From Planctomycetota bacterium (GTDB lineage Bacteria; Planctomycetota; Planctomycetia; Pirellulales; UBA1268), in assembly GCA_027592945.1 (NCBI GenBank), contig JAQCJP010000003.1, positions 1 through 44,173 of the forward strand: a DNA stretch of 44,173 nt, given 5' to 3'. This document shows positions 8,456-17,850 of the stretch, piece after piece. The notes beneath the pieces were generated by a model that searched no databases, had not been told where the DNA came from, and worked only from the letters and a program-made list of their open reading frames with translations. The translations under genes were made by a program, and so were the position numbers. Within the stretch, counting starts at the first letter, position 1. Every line of letters begins with the position of its first letter.

Positions 8456-11302
8456 TCAATCAACAAACTCGAACTCGGCCGTGGCCAAAACCGCCTGGGC
8501 AAGCCGCTCCCGCGGTCCGAAGCCGGCGGTCGCCGCGGCGTTCTCTTCGGTCCCGTGGCGTTCATGCTCGGCGTCGAGCCAGGCGACCGCCAGCGAGTGT
8601 TCCGACTCGCTGGGGTCCCGGCTGAGGGCAGTCCGCCAGAGCCCGCGGACAAACGCCGGTTCATCGTTGGCCGCCGCTTCCGACACCCGGGCCGCCAGCC
8701 GGCGAGCAGCCTCCACCACCAGCGGCGCGTTGAGGGCGGCCAGGGCTTGTTGGGGGATGGTTGTCCGCACGCGACGGTGCACCGCCGTGTCGGGGTTGGC
8801 GATGTCGAAGGTCCGCATGATGCCTGGCACCTCCTGGCGATCTAGCCTGGCGTAGAGCGAGCGGGTCGTCATCTGCTCGATCGCCAGCGGGTCGATCCCG
8901 GGCCCGCCGGCTTGCTGCTGCTCGAGCGCCCCCGCCGCGGCACAGAGCGCGTCACGCCAGGACTCCCAGCCGAGCCGCCGCCGATTGGCTCGGGCGAAAA
9001 GCCGATTGTCGGGGTCGGCGGCAGTCAGTTCAGGCCGCAGCGTGCTGGCCTGCCGCCAGGCCCGGCTGGTGACGATCTCCCGATGCAGCCAGCGAAGACT
9101 CCAGCCTCCCTCCTCGACGAAGCGGGAGGCAAGGTCGTCGAGCAGCTCCGGATGGCTCGCTGGGTCTCCGCGGAGGCCGAGGTCATCCGGCGTCGCCACC
9201 AGCCCGCGGCCAAAGTGATGGGTCCAGACCCAGTTGACGATGACGCGAGCCGTGAGCGGATTGGTCGGCGCGACGATGGCCCGGGCGAGTTCCAGCCGGC
9301 CGCTGGCATCGTGATCGACCGGCCTGCCGCCAAGCACCGCCGGCAGCCGCCGGGGCACCACCTCGCCCGGCCGGTCGGCGTTGCCCCGCACCAGGATCGG
9401 GCTGTCGTGCGGACTGGCATCGCGAAGCACCATCGCCCGCGGTGGCCCGCCTGGGGCCTCCGCCTGGTGTCGGGTGATCGCCCGCTTCCGCTTGCGGTGC
9501 TCCGTCCGCTCTTCCCGACGGGCCACCCGCATTGCCTCCTCGGGCAACACCACCAGCGGCTGGCCGGGCTTCAGGAAGGCTCGCTGGATGGCCCGCAGGG
9601 AGGCGGCGTCGGCGGGCTGGGTATCGGTTTCCTCCATGTCAGCGGCCCGCTGAATTAGGCGGGCGTAGACTTCGGCCAGCTGTCGCGGGCCGGTCGGCCG
9701 GGCGGCAAGCAGTTCGGCGCGAACCGCCGCGTTGACACCCGCGCCGGCAGCTCCCTCCCAGTCGGCCAGTCGGCTGGCGACGGCTGTTGCAAAGGCCTCG
9801 TCGGGAAGGCTTCGTACCTCCACCCAGAGCCCGCTGATCGGGTCGACCGGCGAACTACCATCGAGCTTGCGGGTCAGCCGATCGACGAGAAGCTGCTCGA
9901 TCACATAGCCGTCGTCGAGCCGGGGCGGCCGGCCATCGGGCCGGGGCAGCGGCCGGGACGTTTCCATCAGATAGTCGGCGGCATGGGCGATCGCCTCCCG
10001 ACTGGCCCGCTCGTGGACAGCCCGCTCGTGATCAGCGAGCCGCTGCTCGAGCTTTGCCATCTTCCGCGCGAAGGCCTCGGCCTCGGAGCCGGGCGGCGGC
10101 TCACCAATCACGGGCAACTCCTCGGGGACGACGCAGCTGGCGAAGATGCCATGCAGGGCGTAGTAGTCGGCCATCGTGATCGGCTCGTACTTGTGGTCGT
10201 GGCAGCGACTGCAGGCCACGGTCAGCCCCATCAGTCCGCGGGTGACCAGATCGATTCGGTCGTCGATGATGTCATGCTGGTTGCCGAGGAAGGTGCGGCC
10301 CACCGTCAGGAAGCCGAGCGCCGCAAGATCGGCGGGCGGTACCGCCGGCTCGACGAGGTCGGCGGCCAGCTGGAGCGTGACAAACTGATCGTAGGGAACG
10401 TCATCGTGCAGGGCCTGCACGACCCAGTCGCGGTAGGTCCAGGCAAAGGGATACCCGCTGGCCTGGCCATCAAGGGCGTAGCCCATCGTGTCGGCGTAGC
10501 GGGCCAGGTCGAGCCACATCCGGGCCCAGTGCTCGGCGTGTTCGCGGGAGGCGAGGAGCGTCTCGACGAGCTCGCGATAGGCGGCTTCGGAAGGGTCGCG
10601 GCAGAAGGCATCGGCCACCTCGGCCGACGGCGGCACGCCGGTGAGGTCAAAAGAGAGCCGGCGGACCAGCTGCCGGGGCGGGGCCTCGGGCGATGGCACG
10701 AGCCCCGCCGCTGCGATCTTCTCAGCCAGGAAGCGATCGCTGGCGTGGTGGGCCCAGGCTTCCCGGATACCCGCAGGAAACGACCCCGGCACCGCTGGCG
10801 GCTCGTGGCGGACGGGCGGCTGGAAGGCCCAATGGCCAGCCAGGGCCTCCCGGAGCCGAGCCTCCATGTCGGGCGGTCCGACCGCCGAGCCCAGCGGATC
10901 ATCCGCCGCGCCGCTGCCGGTTCCCGTCCAGGGCATTCCCTCGGCCACCCACCGCTCGAGCACCGTCACCTCGGCAGGCTCAAGCGGCTCGTCGGGCGGC
11001 ATCTGCAGGTCGCCGGTGCGGCGAACCGCCGCGATCAGCAGGCTTTGGTCGCTCTCCCCAGCAACCGCGGCAGGCCCCGACTGGCCCCCGGCGATCACGT
11101 TGGGCCGGCTGTCGAGCCGCAGCCCCGCCTCAGACATGGTCGCCCCGTGGCAGTCCTGGCACTTCTCCACCAAGAGCGGCCGAACCCGGTTTTCGAAGAA
11201 GGCCTCATGCTCGGGGGCGGCCGCGACGGGCCCGGCCGGGCTACAGAGCGCAGCGGCGGCTACCAACGGGTGAGCCCATCGGAAGCGTGGTTGCATGCTC
11301 AT
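8456..11302 (-). CDS. PSCyt1/DUF1549/DUF1553 planctomycete cytochrome protein
   Basis: Large exported protein (~948 aa from this start). The signal peptide MQPRFRWAHPLVAAAALC ends in a VAAA cleavage region. A PSCyt1 cytochrome-c-like domain follows, with CQDCHG as haem-binding motif and the usual LRLDSRPNVIAGG segment. A DUF1549 domain comes next (LSFDLTGVPPSAEV, WLDLARYADTMGY), including a second Cys pair, CSRCHDHKYEPI. DUF1553 fills the C-terminal part (NPLTARVIVNWVWTHHFG, SRAWRQAS). The family is abundant in planctomycetes and linked to carbohydrate breakdown and redox roles, function unproven. ATG at 11332 is possible, but 11302 gives a better signal peptide; a GTCGGC/GCCGAC hairpin lies between them. 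Its usual DUF1501 partner is head to head. Confidence 0.93.
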   Translation of the reverse strand: MSMQPRFRWAHPLVAAAALCSPAGPVAAAPEHEAFFENRVRPLLVEKCQDCHGATMSEAGLRLDSRPNVIAGGQSGPAAVAGESDQSLLIAAVRRTGDLQMPPDEPLEPAEVTVLERWVAEGMPWTGTGSGAADDPLGSAVGPPDMEARLREALAGHWAFQPPVRHEPPAVPGSFPAGIREAWAHHASDRFLAEKIAAAGLVPSPEAPPRQLVRRLSFDLTGVPPSAEVADAFCRDPSEAAYRELVETLLASREHAEHWARMWLDLARYADTMGYALDGQASGYPFAWTYRDWVVQALHDDVPYDQFVTLQLAADLVEPAVPPADLAALGFLTVGRTFLGNQHDIIDDRIDLVTRGLMGLTVACSRCHDHKYEPITMADYYALHGIFASCVVPEELPVIGEPPPGSEAEAFARKMAKLEQRLADHERAVHERASREAIAHAADYLMETSRPLPRPDGRPPRLDDGYVIEQLLVDRLTRKLDGSSPVDPISGLWVEVRSLPDEAFATAVASRLADWEGAAGAGVNAAVRAELLAARPTGPRQLAEVYARLIQRAADMEETDTQPADAASLRAIQRAFLKPGQPLVVLPEEAMRVARREERTEHRKRKRAITRHQAEAPGGPPRAMVLRDASPHDSPILVRGNADRPGEVVPRRLPAVLGGRPVDHDASGRLELARAIVAPTNPLTARVIVNWVWTHHFGRGLVATPDDLGLRGDPASHPELLDDLASRFVEEGGWSLRWLHREIVTSRAWRQASTLRPELTAADPDNRLFARANRRRLGWESWRDALCAAAGALEQQQAGGPGIDPLAIEQMTTRSLYARLDRQEVPGIMRTFDIANPDTAVHRRVRTTIPQQALAALNAPLVVEAARRLAARVSEAAANDEPAFVRGLWRTALSRDPSESEHSLAVAWLDAEHERHGTEENAAATAGFGPRERLAQAVLATAEFEFVD

Positions 11303-11472
11303 TGAAAGACCGTCGGCTTCCCGCCGACTCACATGAGGGGGCTTCGTTGGGTGCTGCCGATTTTACTCGCTGCCGACGCGGGGCTCTCGGCCGGGGGGTT
11401 TTTATGGCGAGGGGACGGGAAGGGGCACGCGGGGGAGCCGGGTCGTATGCTTGGGTTCGTGAGGGCTCCCGA

Positions 11473-12897
11473 ATGATCCACCGATCCGCGTTCTTCACGC
11501 CCGCGGTCTCCCGCCGCCAGGTGCTCGTGCAATCGGGCCTTGGGGTCGGCTGGCTCGGGGCCGCGAGCCTGTTTGCCGATGAGGTCCGCGAGGGTTCCGC
11601 AGCCACGCTCGCGCCGCGGCCGCCCCACTTTCAGCCGCGGGCCAAGGCGGTGATCCACATCTTCGCCAATGGTGGTCCGAGCCATATTGATACGTTCGAT
11701 CCCAAGCCGGCCCTTACGCGATACGCCGGGCGGGAGATTCCCAATGCCCTCACGACCGAGCGGCGGACCGGGGCCGCCTTCCCGTCGCCCTTCGCCTTCC
11801 GGCGGAACGGCGAGAGCGGCCTCGAGGTAAGCGAACTGTTTCCCGCGGTGGCCCGTCATGCCGACCGGCTCTGCGTGATCCGCGGGATGCACGCTGATGT
11901 GCCCAACCACGAGCCCTCGCTGATGCTGATGAACTGCGGCGATGGCCGGCTCGTGCGACCGGCGGCGGGGGCCTGGGTGACCTATGGGCTGGGCACGGAA
12001 AACCAGAACCTGCCCGGCTTCGTGGCGATGTGCCCGGGAGGGTATCCAATCAAGGGTACTGAGAACTGGCGAAGCGCCTTCCTGCCCGGTGCGTTCCAGG
12101 CTACCTACATCGACACGGAGAAGCGACAGGCCGAGGAGTTGGTGGAATACGTCCGTCATCCATTGCTCGATCGCGATACCCAGCGGCGGCAGTTCGACCT
12201 GACCACCAGCCTCGATCGCAGTCACCTGGCCGCCCGCCAACAAGACCCGCTCCTGGAAGCGCGGCTGGCGTCCCTGGAACTCGCCTGGCGAATGCAGGCC
12301 GAGGCGGCCGAGGCCTTCGACATCTCCCGGGAGCCGCGGCACGTGCTGGCGCGATACGGCGGCAACGTTCAGGGGCGACAGTTGCTGATCGCCCGACGGC
12401 TGGTGGAGCGGGGCGTGCGATACGTGCAGATCTGGCACGGCAAGGGGCAGCCCTGGGACAGTCACGAACACATCGAGAAGAACCACCGTCGCCTGGCCCG
12501 GGAGAGCGACCAGGCGATCGCCGCCCTCCTCGACGACCTCGTCGGCCTGGGGCTGCTCGAGAGCACGCTCGTCCTCTGGGGCGGGGAGTTTGGCCGGACG
12601 CCGACCGTCGAACTTCCAAACGACGCCGGGGTCAAGGTGGCCAGCGGCCGCGACCACAACCACCACGGCTTCACCGTCTGGCTGGCTGGTGGCGGCGTCA
12701 AAGGAGGACACGTGCATGGGGCCACCGATGAGTGTGGCTTCAAGGCAGTCGAGGGCCGTGTGCATGTTCATGACCTGCAGGCGACGATGCTCCACCTTCT
12801 CGGCCTTGACCACAAGCGGCTCACCTATCGCCACAGCGGCCGCGACTTCCGGCTGACCGACGTCCACGGACGGGTGGTCCACGAGATCGTCAGCTGA
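11473..12897 (+). CDS. DUF1501 exported protein
   Basis: 474 aa. The N-terminus has a twin-arginine-like signal (SRRQVLVQSGLGVGWLGAASL), suggesting Tat export. DUF1501 has an alkaline-phosphatase/sulfatase-like fold; hallmark motifs are present: HIFANGGPSHIDTFDPKP near the start, GMHADVPNHEPS, LWGGEFGRTPTVE, and the DHNHHGFTVWLAGGGVKGG block. DUF1501 proteins are nearly always paired with PSCyt/DUF1549/DUF1553 genes in planctomycetes, as here, but this pair is divergent rather than co-directional. The biochemical role is unknown. The ATG at 11473 is selected because upstream frame is Arg/Pro-rich and overlaps the divergent gene. It ends 10 bases from the convergent glycosyltransferase gene. 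Confidence 0.93.
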   Translation: MIHRSAFFTPAVSRRQVLVQSGLGVGWLGAASLFADEVREGSAATLAPRPPHFQPRAKAVIHIFANGGPSHIDTFDPKPALTRYAGREIPNALTTERRTGAAFPSPFAFRRNGESGLEVSELFPAVARHADRLCVIRGMHADVPNHEPSLMLMNCGDGRLVRPAAGAWVTYGLGTENQNLPGFVAMCPGGYPIKGTENWRSAFLPGAFQATYIDTEKRQAEELVEYVRHPLLDRDTQRRQFDLTTSLDRSHLAARQQDPLLEARLASLELAWRMQAEAAEAFDISREPRHVLARYGGNVQGRQLLIARRLVERGVRYVQIWHGKGQPWDSHEHIEKNHRRLARESDQAIAALLDDLVGLGLLESTLVLWGGEFGRTPTVELPNDAGVKVASGRDHNHHGFTVWLAGGGVKGGHVHGATDECGFKAVEGRVHVHDLQATMLHLLGLDHKRLTYRHSGRDFRLTDVHGRVVHEIVS

Positions 12898-12907
12898 CGA
12901 CGCTTGA

Positions 12908-14347
12908 TCAGGCGGCCCGGGCCACCTGGTCGGCCGCATCACCGGGAACCGGCAGCCGCACGACACGGGCGGTCGCCTCGCCGGACGACCGCAACTCGTC
13001 CAGCAGGCTCACCACAAACCAGGGGGTGAGCAGGGTGGTCGTCAGCGGTGCTAGCCACACCCCGCGGACGCCCGGAGCGAGCCTTCGGCCGAGCTCGTAA
13101 CTCCCGATGATGGCAATCGCGGCCAGCCAACCGCCGGCCACCACCACCCGGCGGGGAGGCCGGGCCGTTGCGGCCGCCGCCATCACCATCACGAGGGCCG
13201 GCACGATGCAGGCGTAGGTATTGTTCTCCGTGCGTGGCGACAAGAGCAGCAGCAGGGTGATGGTCAGCGTGAAGACGTGGAGCGTTGCCGACCCGGGATC
13301 GAGCCGCCGGAGGGCTTCCCGGCAGCCGAGCACGACGGCCAGGCTGGCGGCCAGTTGCACGGCGAGGCGAACCGGAGCCGGGACGGGATGCCCGGAGACG
13401 TTGAAGATGCCGAACAACGTGGCCCAGGCCTCCTGCCCCTGCATCTGCTGCGAAATCCGAAGCACCTCGAGAAAGCCCGCATTCTGCCGGTGCGCCCAGT
13501 CGGTATCAGTGATCAGGAAGGGCAGCCCGACCAGCAGCAGGCAGCCGGCTGCCAGGGGTGGGATCAGCCGCGGCCGCAGCAGGGCGAGCACCGCCACCAC
13601 CGGCAGCGCCAGAGGCTTCATGAGGATCGCCGCGGTGGCCGCGGCAGCGGCGATGCCATGACGCCGGGCCACGGTGGCGGCGATGGCCGCCACCAGAAAG
13701 GCCAGCATCGGCAGCGTGGCCTGGCCGTTCCGGGCGGCTGGAAAGGCGAGGATCACGCCCATGCCGCTCATGGCCAGAAAGCACGGGCTCCCGACACGTC
13801 GCTCGATCAGTCGGCCAGAGAACCAGAGGGCCAGGGCGAATGCGCCGATCGTGAAGACACGCCAGGCGATCTCGACGGCCGGGCCCGGCGTTGCCGCCAT
13901 CGGCACGAACAGCAGGCCGGAGATCGGCAGGTAGATGAAGCCGCTGCCGGCGCCGTTGTACATGTCTTCGCCGTGCAGCCAGCCATGCCCGCCCACGGCG
14001 TAGGCGCGGGTGACCGACTTCTGGTTGCCCGCCAGTTCGAGGCCGGCGGCCACGACGATCAGCAGGCCCCAGAGCGTCCAGCCGATGAGCTGGTCGTAAC
14101 GCTGCCACCAGGGTGCGACCGCTTTTGGTCGCAGCGCGAGAATCTCCCCGGCCGCCGCTGCGGGTTCGGCCGCACTGCCCAGGGCATGGTTGGAGATGCC
14201 GATCACAGGCTGTTCCAGATGAGAGATGCCGGTTTCATCGTCCACCAAGGAGGGGGATGCCGGCGATGGCACGGTCGGGGCACAAGGTTGCCCCAGATCG
14301 GCCAGGTCACGGCAAGCTGGGAAGGATGCGGGTAGAGTGCTGGGCAT
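12908..14347 (-). CDS. GT87/DUF2029-type membrane glycosyltransferase
   Basis: Polytopic membrane protein (479 aa) with about ten hydrophobic segments starting near residue 85 (LIGWTLWGLLIVVAAGLEL). The YNGAGSGFIYLPIS stretch in the first large loop and the overall layout fit DUF2029/GT87, polyprenol-phosphate-dependent mannosyl- or arabinosyltransferases of GT-C fold. The donor and acceptor cannot be inferred. The first ~80 residues are soluble and low in conservation signals. The ATG at 14347 is preceded by CAGGAGGT at ideal spacing, so the longer Arg-rich frame in the ORF track is rejected. It converges on the DUF1501 gene and diverges from the ketoacyl-synthase gene, leaving 236 bases for both promoters. 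Confidence 0.82.
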   Translation of the reverse strand: MPSTLPASFPACRDLADLGQPCAPTVPSPASPSLVDDETGISHLEQPVIGISNHALGSAAEPAAAAGEILALRPKAVAPWWQRYDQLIGWTLWGLLIVVAAGLELAGNQKSVTRAYAVGGHGWLHGEDMYNGAGSGFIYLPISGLLFVPMAATPGPAVEIAWRVFTIGAFALALWFSGRLIERRVGSPCFLAMSGMGVILAFPAARNGQATLPMLAFLVAAIAATVARRHGIAAAAATAAILMKPLALPVVAVLALLRPRLIPPLAAGCLLLVGLPFLITDTDWAHRQNAGFLEVLRISQQMQGQEAWATLFGIFNVSGHPVPAPVRLAVQLAASLAVVLGCREALRRLDPGSATLHVFTLTITLLLLLSPRTENNTYACIVPALVMVMAAAATARPPRRVVVAGGWLAAIAIIGSYELGRRLAPGVRGVWLAPLTTTLLTPWFVVSLLDELRSSGEATARVVRLPVPGDAADQVARAA

Positions 14348-14583
14348 GGCACCTCCTGTTCGTCTGCCGCTTCCGCGCCGAGGCCGTGGGAGCCGCCCGC
14401 AGCGGCTGGTGCTGCTCATCGCCGCGGTGGTCTCGGCGGTGGCTGTGGGCAGACGATCATCCGCTGCCGCCTCGCCGTGGCGGGCGGCCCATCCACGCAA
14501 CGGAGGCGAACGAGCAGACTGACGGCGGCCCCGGCGGGTCCCACTTCCCCGCCTGGGCTGCGGTGGTTTACTGTCAGGGTCGT

Positions 14584-15846
14584 ATGAAGCATCCCCGCGA
14601 CATCGTCATTACCGGCCTCGGGGTCGTCAGCCCGATCGGGATCGGCTCCGAACCCTTCTGGGAGGCGCTCGCCGCCGGCCAGAGCGGGATTCGGCCGGTC
14701 GATCTCTTCGACGCCAGTTCCTTGCGGGTCAGGTTCGGCGGCCAGATCACCGGTTTCGACCCCAAGCAGTACGTGCGGCCGCGGAAGAGCCTCAAGGTCA
14801 TGAGTCGCGAAATCCAGCTCGGCTTCGCGGCGGCCGATCTGGCGATGGCCGAGGCGGGGATCGCCGCCGGCAGCGTCGATCCGGAACGGTTCGGCGTCGT
14901 GTTCGGCAGCGACATGATCTACGCCGACCTGGAGGATCTCGAGCAGACCTACCGCCGCTCCTCGCGCGACGGCCAGTTCGACTTCCTGCTCTGGTCGGAG
15001 GCGATCCACGAGGAACTCCATCCGCTCTGGCTGCTCAAGCATCTCCCCAACATGGCCGCCTCCCACATCGCCATCGCCCACGACGCCCGTGGCCCCAACA
15101 ACTCGATCGTGCTCGGCGATGTCTCGGGGCTGCTGGCCATCGCCGAGGCGGCCAGCGTCATCGGCCGCGGCTGGGCCGACGTGATGCTCGCCGGCGGCAC
15201 CGGCTGCCGACTCCATCCGACGGCCCTGGTGGCTCGGGGCGATGCGCTCCTCTCCCACCGAGCCGATGACTTCCGGGCAGCCTGCCGGCCCTTCGATCGC
15301 GACCGGGACGGACTGGTCAACGGCGAGGGCGCGGGAACGCTCGTGCTGGAGGCCCGCGAACATGCCGAGCGGCGGGGTGCGAGGATTCGCGGGGAACTGC
15401 TGGCCACCGCCGCTCGCTGCGAACCGGGAGCCCATCACCGGGGCCTGACCGGCAGCTCGGTGCGGCAGGCGATTCAGGCGGCCTGCCAGGCCGCCGGGCT
15501 CGACGCCAAGAGCGTGGGGCACGTCAACGCCCACGGTGTCAGCACCGTCGAGATGGATCGGGTCGAGGCAAAGGCGATCGCCGCCGAACTCGGCGACGTG
15601 CCTGTGACCGCTCCCAAGAGTAGCTTCGGGCACCTCGGGGCCGGCGGCGGGACCGTGGAGCTGGCCGCCAGCCTGCTGGGACTCGAGCGGGGCCTGGTGC
15701 CTGCGACGCTCAACTACGAGAATCCTGACCCCGAGTGCCCCGTCAACGTGGTCCATGGCGAGCCGCTGGCCGGCCGCCCCGCGACGGTGGTGAAAGTCAA
15801 CCTCTCCACGACTGGTCAGGCAGTGGCGGTCGTGGTGAAGACCTGA
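14584..15846 (+). CDS. Beta-ketoacyl-synthase homologue lacking the catalytic Cys
   Basis: 420 aa, same length and fold as FabF-type condensing enzymes: ITGLGVVSPIGIG at the N-terminus, PFDRDRDGLVNGEGAG, NAHGVSTVEMDRVEAKAI with its His, and KSSFGHLGAGGG with Lys and His. At the nucleophile position, where family members read TACxSG, the sequence is LGDVSG, placing Asp179 where the Cys should be. It therefore should not form an acyl-thioester. Chain-length-factor subunits of type II polyketide synthases also lack this Cys, usually having Gln, so a partner or regulatory role is possible. No acyl carrier protein or second synthase is adjacent. The ATG at 14584 fits the family start; the upstream ORF-track extension is discarded. 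Confidence 0.9.
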   Translation: MKHPRDIVITGLGVVSPIGIGSEPFWEALAAGQSGIRPVDLFDASSLRVRFGGQITGFDPKQYVRPRKSLKVMSREIQLGFAAADLAMAEAGIAAGSVDPERFGVVFGSDMIYADLEDLEQTYRRSSRDGQFDFLLWSEAIHEELHPLWLLKHLPNMAASHIAIAHDARGPNNSIVLGDVSGLLAIAEAASVIGRGWADVMLAGGTGCRLHPTALVARGDALLSHRADDFRAACRPFDRDRDGLVNGEGAGTLVLEAREHAERRGARIRGELLATAARCEPGAHHRGLTGSSVRQAIQAACQAAGLDAKSVGHVNAHGVSTVEMDRVEAKAIAAELGDVPVTAPKSSFGHLGAGGGTVELAASLLGLERGLVPATLNYENPDPECPVNVVHGEPLAGRPATVVKVNLSTTGQAVAVVVKT

Positions 15847-15860
15847 GGCAGGCGGCGGCC

Positions 15861-17243
15861 CTACCAGCTCCCGTAGAAGCCAAAGGAGACACCGTTGTAG
15901 AAGGTCTGGCCGCCAACATCGATCGCGTTGTTGTCGCGGTTGTCCAGGTTGAACTGCCGCGTGGCGGTCGCCATGCCGGCAACCCAGAGGAAGTCGTAGC
16001 CGATCTGGAGCGAGAAGTTGGGGTTGATCTGCCAGCCGGCAAAGATGGTCAGGTCGCCGATGAAGCCGGCACCGGTTCGGGTCGCTTCGTCGCTGAAGCT
16101 GTAGGGGCCCTGCTGGCCGACGGGCTGTCCGGTGTTATTGATGCCGAGGGCCGATTGGGAGGTGCTTGCAAAGCTGAGGGCGGGCGCGGCCCGGCCTCGC
16201 AGGCCCCAGTAGTAGAACTCATTTTGACTGATGAGTTCGCTGCCGAGGTTGAGGCCCAACAGCCAGTTGGCGGCGCTGATATCGTAGCGGCCGCTGAAAT
16301 CACTCGTCGGGACACCCGGCCGGTCGCTGGTCAGCGAGAAGTCTTCGTTCACGTTGGCCAGCCGCACACCGAGAATCAGTGACGGCAGCCAGCCCCGTTC
16401 GGCGTGCCGGGTCCACTCCCCGTTCGGTCCCATGATCAACTGGTCGCGGCCCAGCCGGCGGCGGAGCTTGTAGTTCCATTCCCAGCTGTTGAAGTCGGAG
16501 TTGAAGGTGGTCTCGTAGCGGCCGGCGGCATTGAAGCCGGGAGCGCCGTAGAACAGCGGGGTCCAGAGCGTGTTGCCCCCGACACCGTTCCAGCCGTCGA
16601 CATCCTCGTAGCTCATGCCGCCGTAGTAGATGAACTCGATGGAGCGATCCCGGTCGAGGTAGTCGCGGCCGAGTGACTTGCCGATCGTCGCCCGGGCACC
16701 AGGGGCGACGTTGAAGGGCTGAGCGAAGGTGGTATAGGTGACAGTGCCGGTGACGATGTCGGCCGCGATCAGCGTCCGATTGTTGCGGCTGCGATCTATC
16801 CAGAGGCTCTCACCTCCGACATACCAGCCCCCGCTCCAAAACCAGCGTCCCGAGGAGGCCTCGAAGGGCATCTCGTCGAGGGCCCCGTCGTCGATCAGCA
16901 TCCCGTCGAAGGCGGAAACATCCATCAGGGCGGGGCCTTGGACAACCGCGTCGTCCATGTCGAGGGCCGCGGGGGCGGGCAAGGGCTCGGCGAGTGTCGG
17001 TTCCAGGGCCATCCCGGCGGCGGTCTCGGCAGCCGCGGGGAGATCGGGATCGAGCACGAGGGTCTCGGTGTAGGCCACTGGCTCGAGGGGTTCCTCGGAC
17101 GACTCGGTGGCGACGGCGGCCGGTTCCGGCGCGATGTGGGCGGCAGGCTCGGCCAGTTCGTCGGCCCGTGCCGCCGGGCAGGCGGTGAGGGCCAGAAGGG
17201 TGACGAGCGTCCGCAGGATCCAGGTCTTGAGTGAGGCGGTCAC
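15861..17243 (-). CDS. BBP7-family outer-membrane beta-barrel protein
   Basis: 460 aa with signal peptide MTASLKTWILRTLVTLLALTACPAARADE. A Pro/Glu/Ala-rich linker runs to about residue 125, then a planctomycete BBP7-type domain starts at WFWSGGWYVGGESLWIDRS. Alternating Gly/aromatic strands (RRLGRDQLIMG, GFIGDLTIFAGWQINPNFSLQIGYDFLWV) lead to a terminal GVSFGFYGSW, ending in an aromatic as barrels inserted by BAM do. Likely an outer-membrane porin or structural protein; cargo unknown. The start is taken as GTG at 17243 because it opens the signal peptide directly; TTG at 17282 is the alternative. It converges with the ketoacyl-synthase gene, 14 bases apart. Confidence 0.87.
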   Translation of the reverse strand: MTASLKTWILRTLVTLLALTACPAARADELAEPAAHIAPEPAAVATESSEEPLEPVAYTETLVLDPDLPAAAETAAGMALEPTLAEPLPAPAALDMDDAVVQGPALMDVSAFDGMLIDDGALDEMPFEASSGRWFWSGGWYVGGESLWIDRSRNNRTLIAADIVTGTVTYTTFAQPFNVAPGARATIGKSLGRDYLDRDRSIEFIYYGGMSYEDVDGWNGVGGNTLWTPLFYGAPGFNAAGRYETTFNSDFNSWEWNYKLRRRLGRDQLIMGPNGEWTRHAERGWLPSLILGVRLANVNEDFSLTSDRPGVPTSDFSGRYDISAANWLLGLNLGSELISQNEFYYWGLRGRAAPALSFASTSQSALGINNTGQPVGQQGPYSFSDEATRTGAGFIGDLTIFAGWQINPNFSLQIGYDFLWVAGMATATRQFNLDNRDNNAIDVGGQTFYNGVSFGFYGSW

Positions 17244-17580
17244 TGTCGGAGCATCCCAGGAGGTCGAGGAGACGCCGGGCAATCCCGCGGCGCCGGCAAT
17301 GTCATCGTCATCGGCACGACCGTTTCCCCAGGAATTTTCGGCAGGATCGACGTGACTTGCCCCAGGCCCCCCAGCTTCTCAGGTCGGGGCGGCAGGGCGG
17401 CGGACCCGGCATCGTTGGAAAACGCCTCACAATCGACCGCCGGACGCTCGGGCTGCAGGCGAGAAGGGAGATTGATCGATCTCCGAGTAGCCGCGGTGGT
17501 CTGCAACCGTCGGCCAATGACCGGCTGGCTCGGACACGACGAGATGGAGCGGCCGGGGGATCACCGCCCCGGGCGAGACG
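17244..17580. other. Divergent intergenic region, no gene recognised
   Basis: 337 bases between the starts of the BBP7 gene (minus) and the small membrane protein (plus). The ORF track shows frames here, but their translations are Arg/Pro/Ser-rich, lack domain character and lack ribosome-binding sites. Promoters for both flanking genes must lie here. I could not identify a convincing hexamer pair, hairpin or repeat. Confidence 0.45.
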
Positions 17581-17850
17581 ATGGGCATCAATCGAAATCA
17601 TCTGATCCTGGGCGGACTGCTGCTGTTCTTCCTGGGCGTCCAGTTCCGCGTGGTCGAATCCTTCACGCTCAGCGAGCGTTCAAGCAGCTTCGTGGCCACG
17701 CGTCTCGGGGCAGGCCCGACGGCGCAGCTCGCCTCCTGGCAGGCCCCGCCGCTTCGCAAGGTCGTCGAACCGCCCCGCTGGCTAGGGCTGGCGCTGATGA
17801 GCGTCGGAGCGGTCCTGACAATCAAGAGTCTTTCGACGAAGGGGGGGTGA
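17581..17850 (+). CDS. Small two-helix membrane protein (copy A)
   Basis: 89 aa, unrecognised family. One hydrophobic helix lies at residues ~7-22 (LILGGLLLFFLGVQF) and another at ~67-82 (WLGLALMSVGAVLTI), joined by a polar loop of about 45 residues. It is probably an inner-membrane protein with both ends on the same side. It resembles the product of 35558-35806 in layout and in local sequence: LGVQFRVVESFTL against LGVELLVIDSAVL, and LMSVGAVLTI against LLSVGAATIL. The ATG follows a GGGCGAG-like site. Its last 29 bases overlap the 3' end of the convergent OB-fold gene. Function unknown. Confidence 0.72.
   Translation: MGINRNHLILGGLLLFFLGVQFRVVESFTLSERSSSFVATRLGAGPTAQLASWQAPPLRKVVEPPRWLGLALMSVGAVLTIKSLSTKGG

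Noticed and set aside
10693-11472. N-terminal extension of the DUF1501 ORF in the track
   Set aside because: Arg/Pro/Ala-rich and overlapping the divergent PSCyt gene; the Tat-like signal starts at 11473.
11329-12966. 545-residue minus-strand ORF opposite DUF1501
   Set aside because: Shadow of the DUF1501 gene, which has strong family motifs on the other strand.
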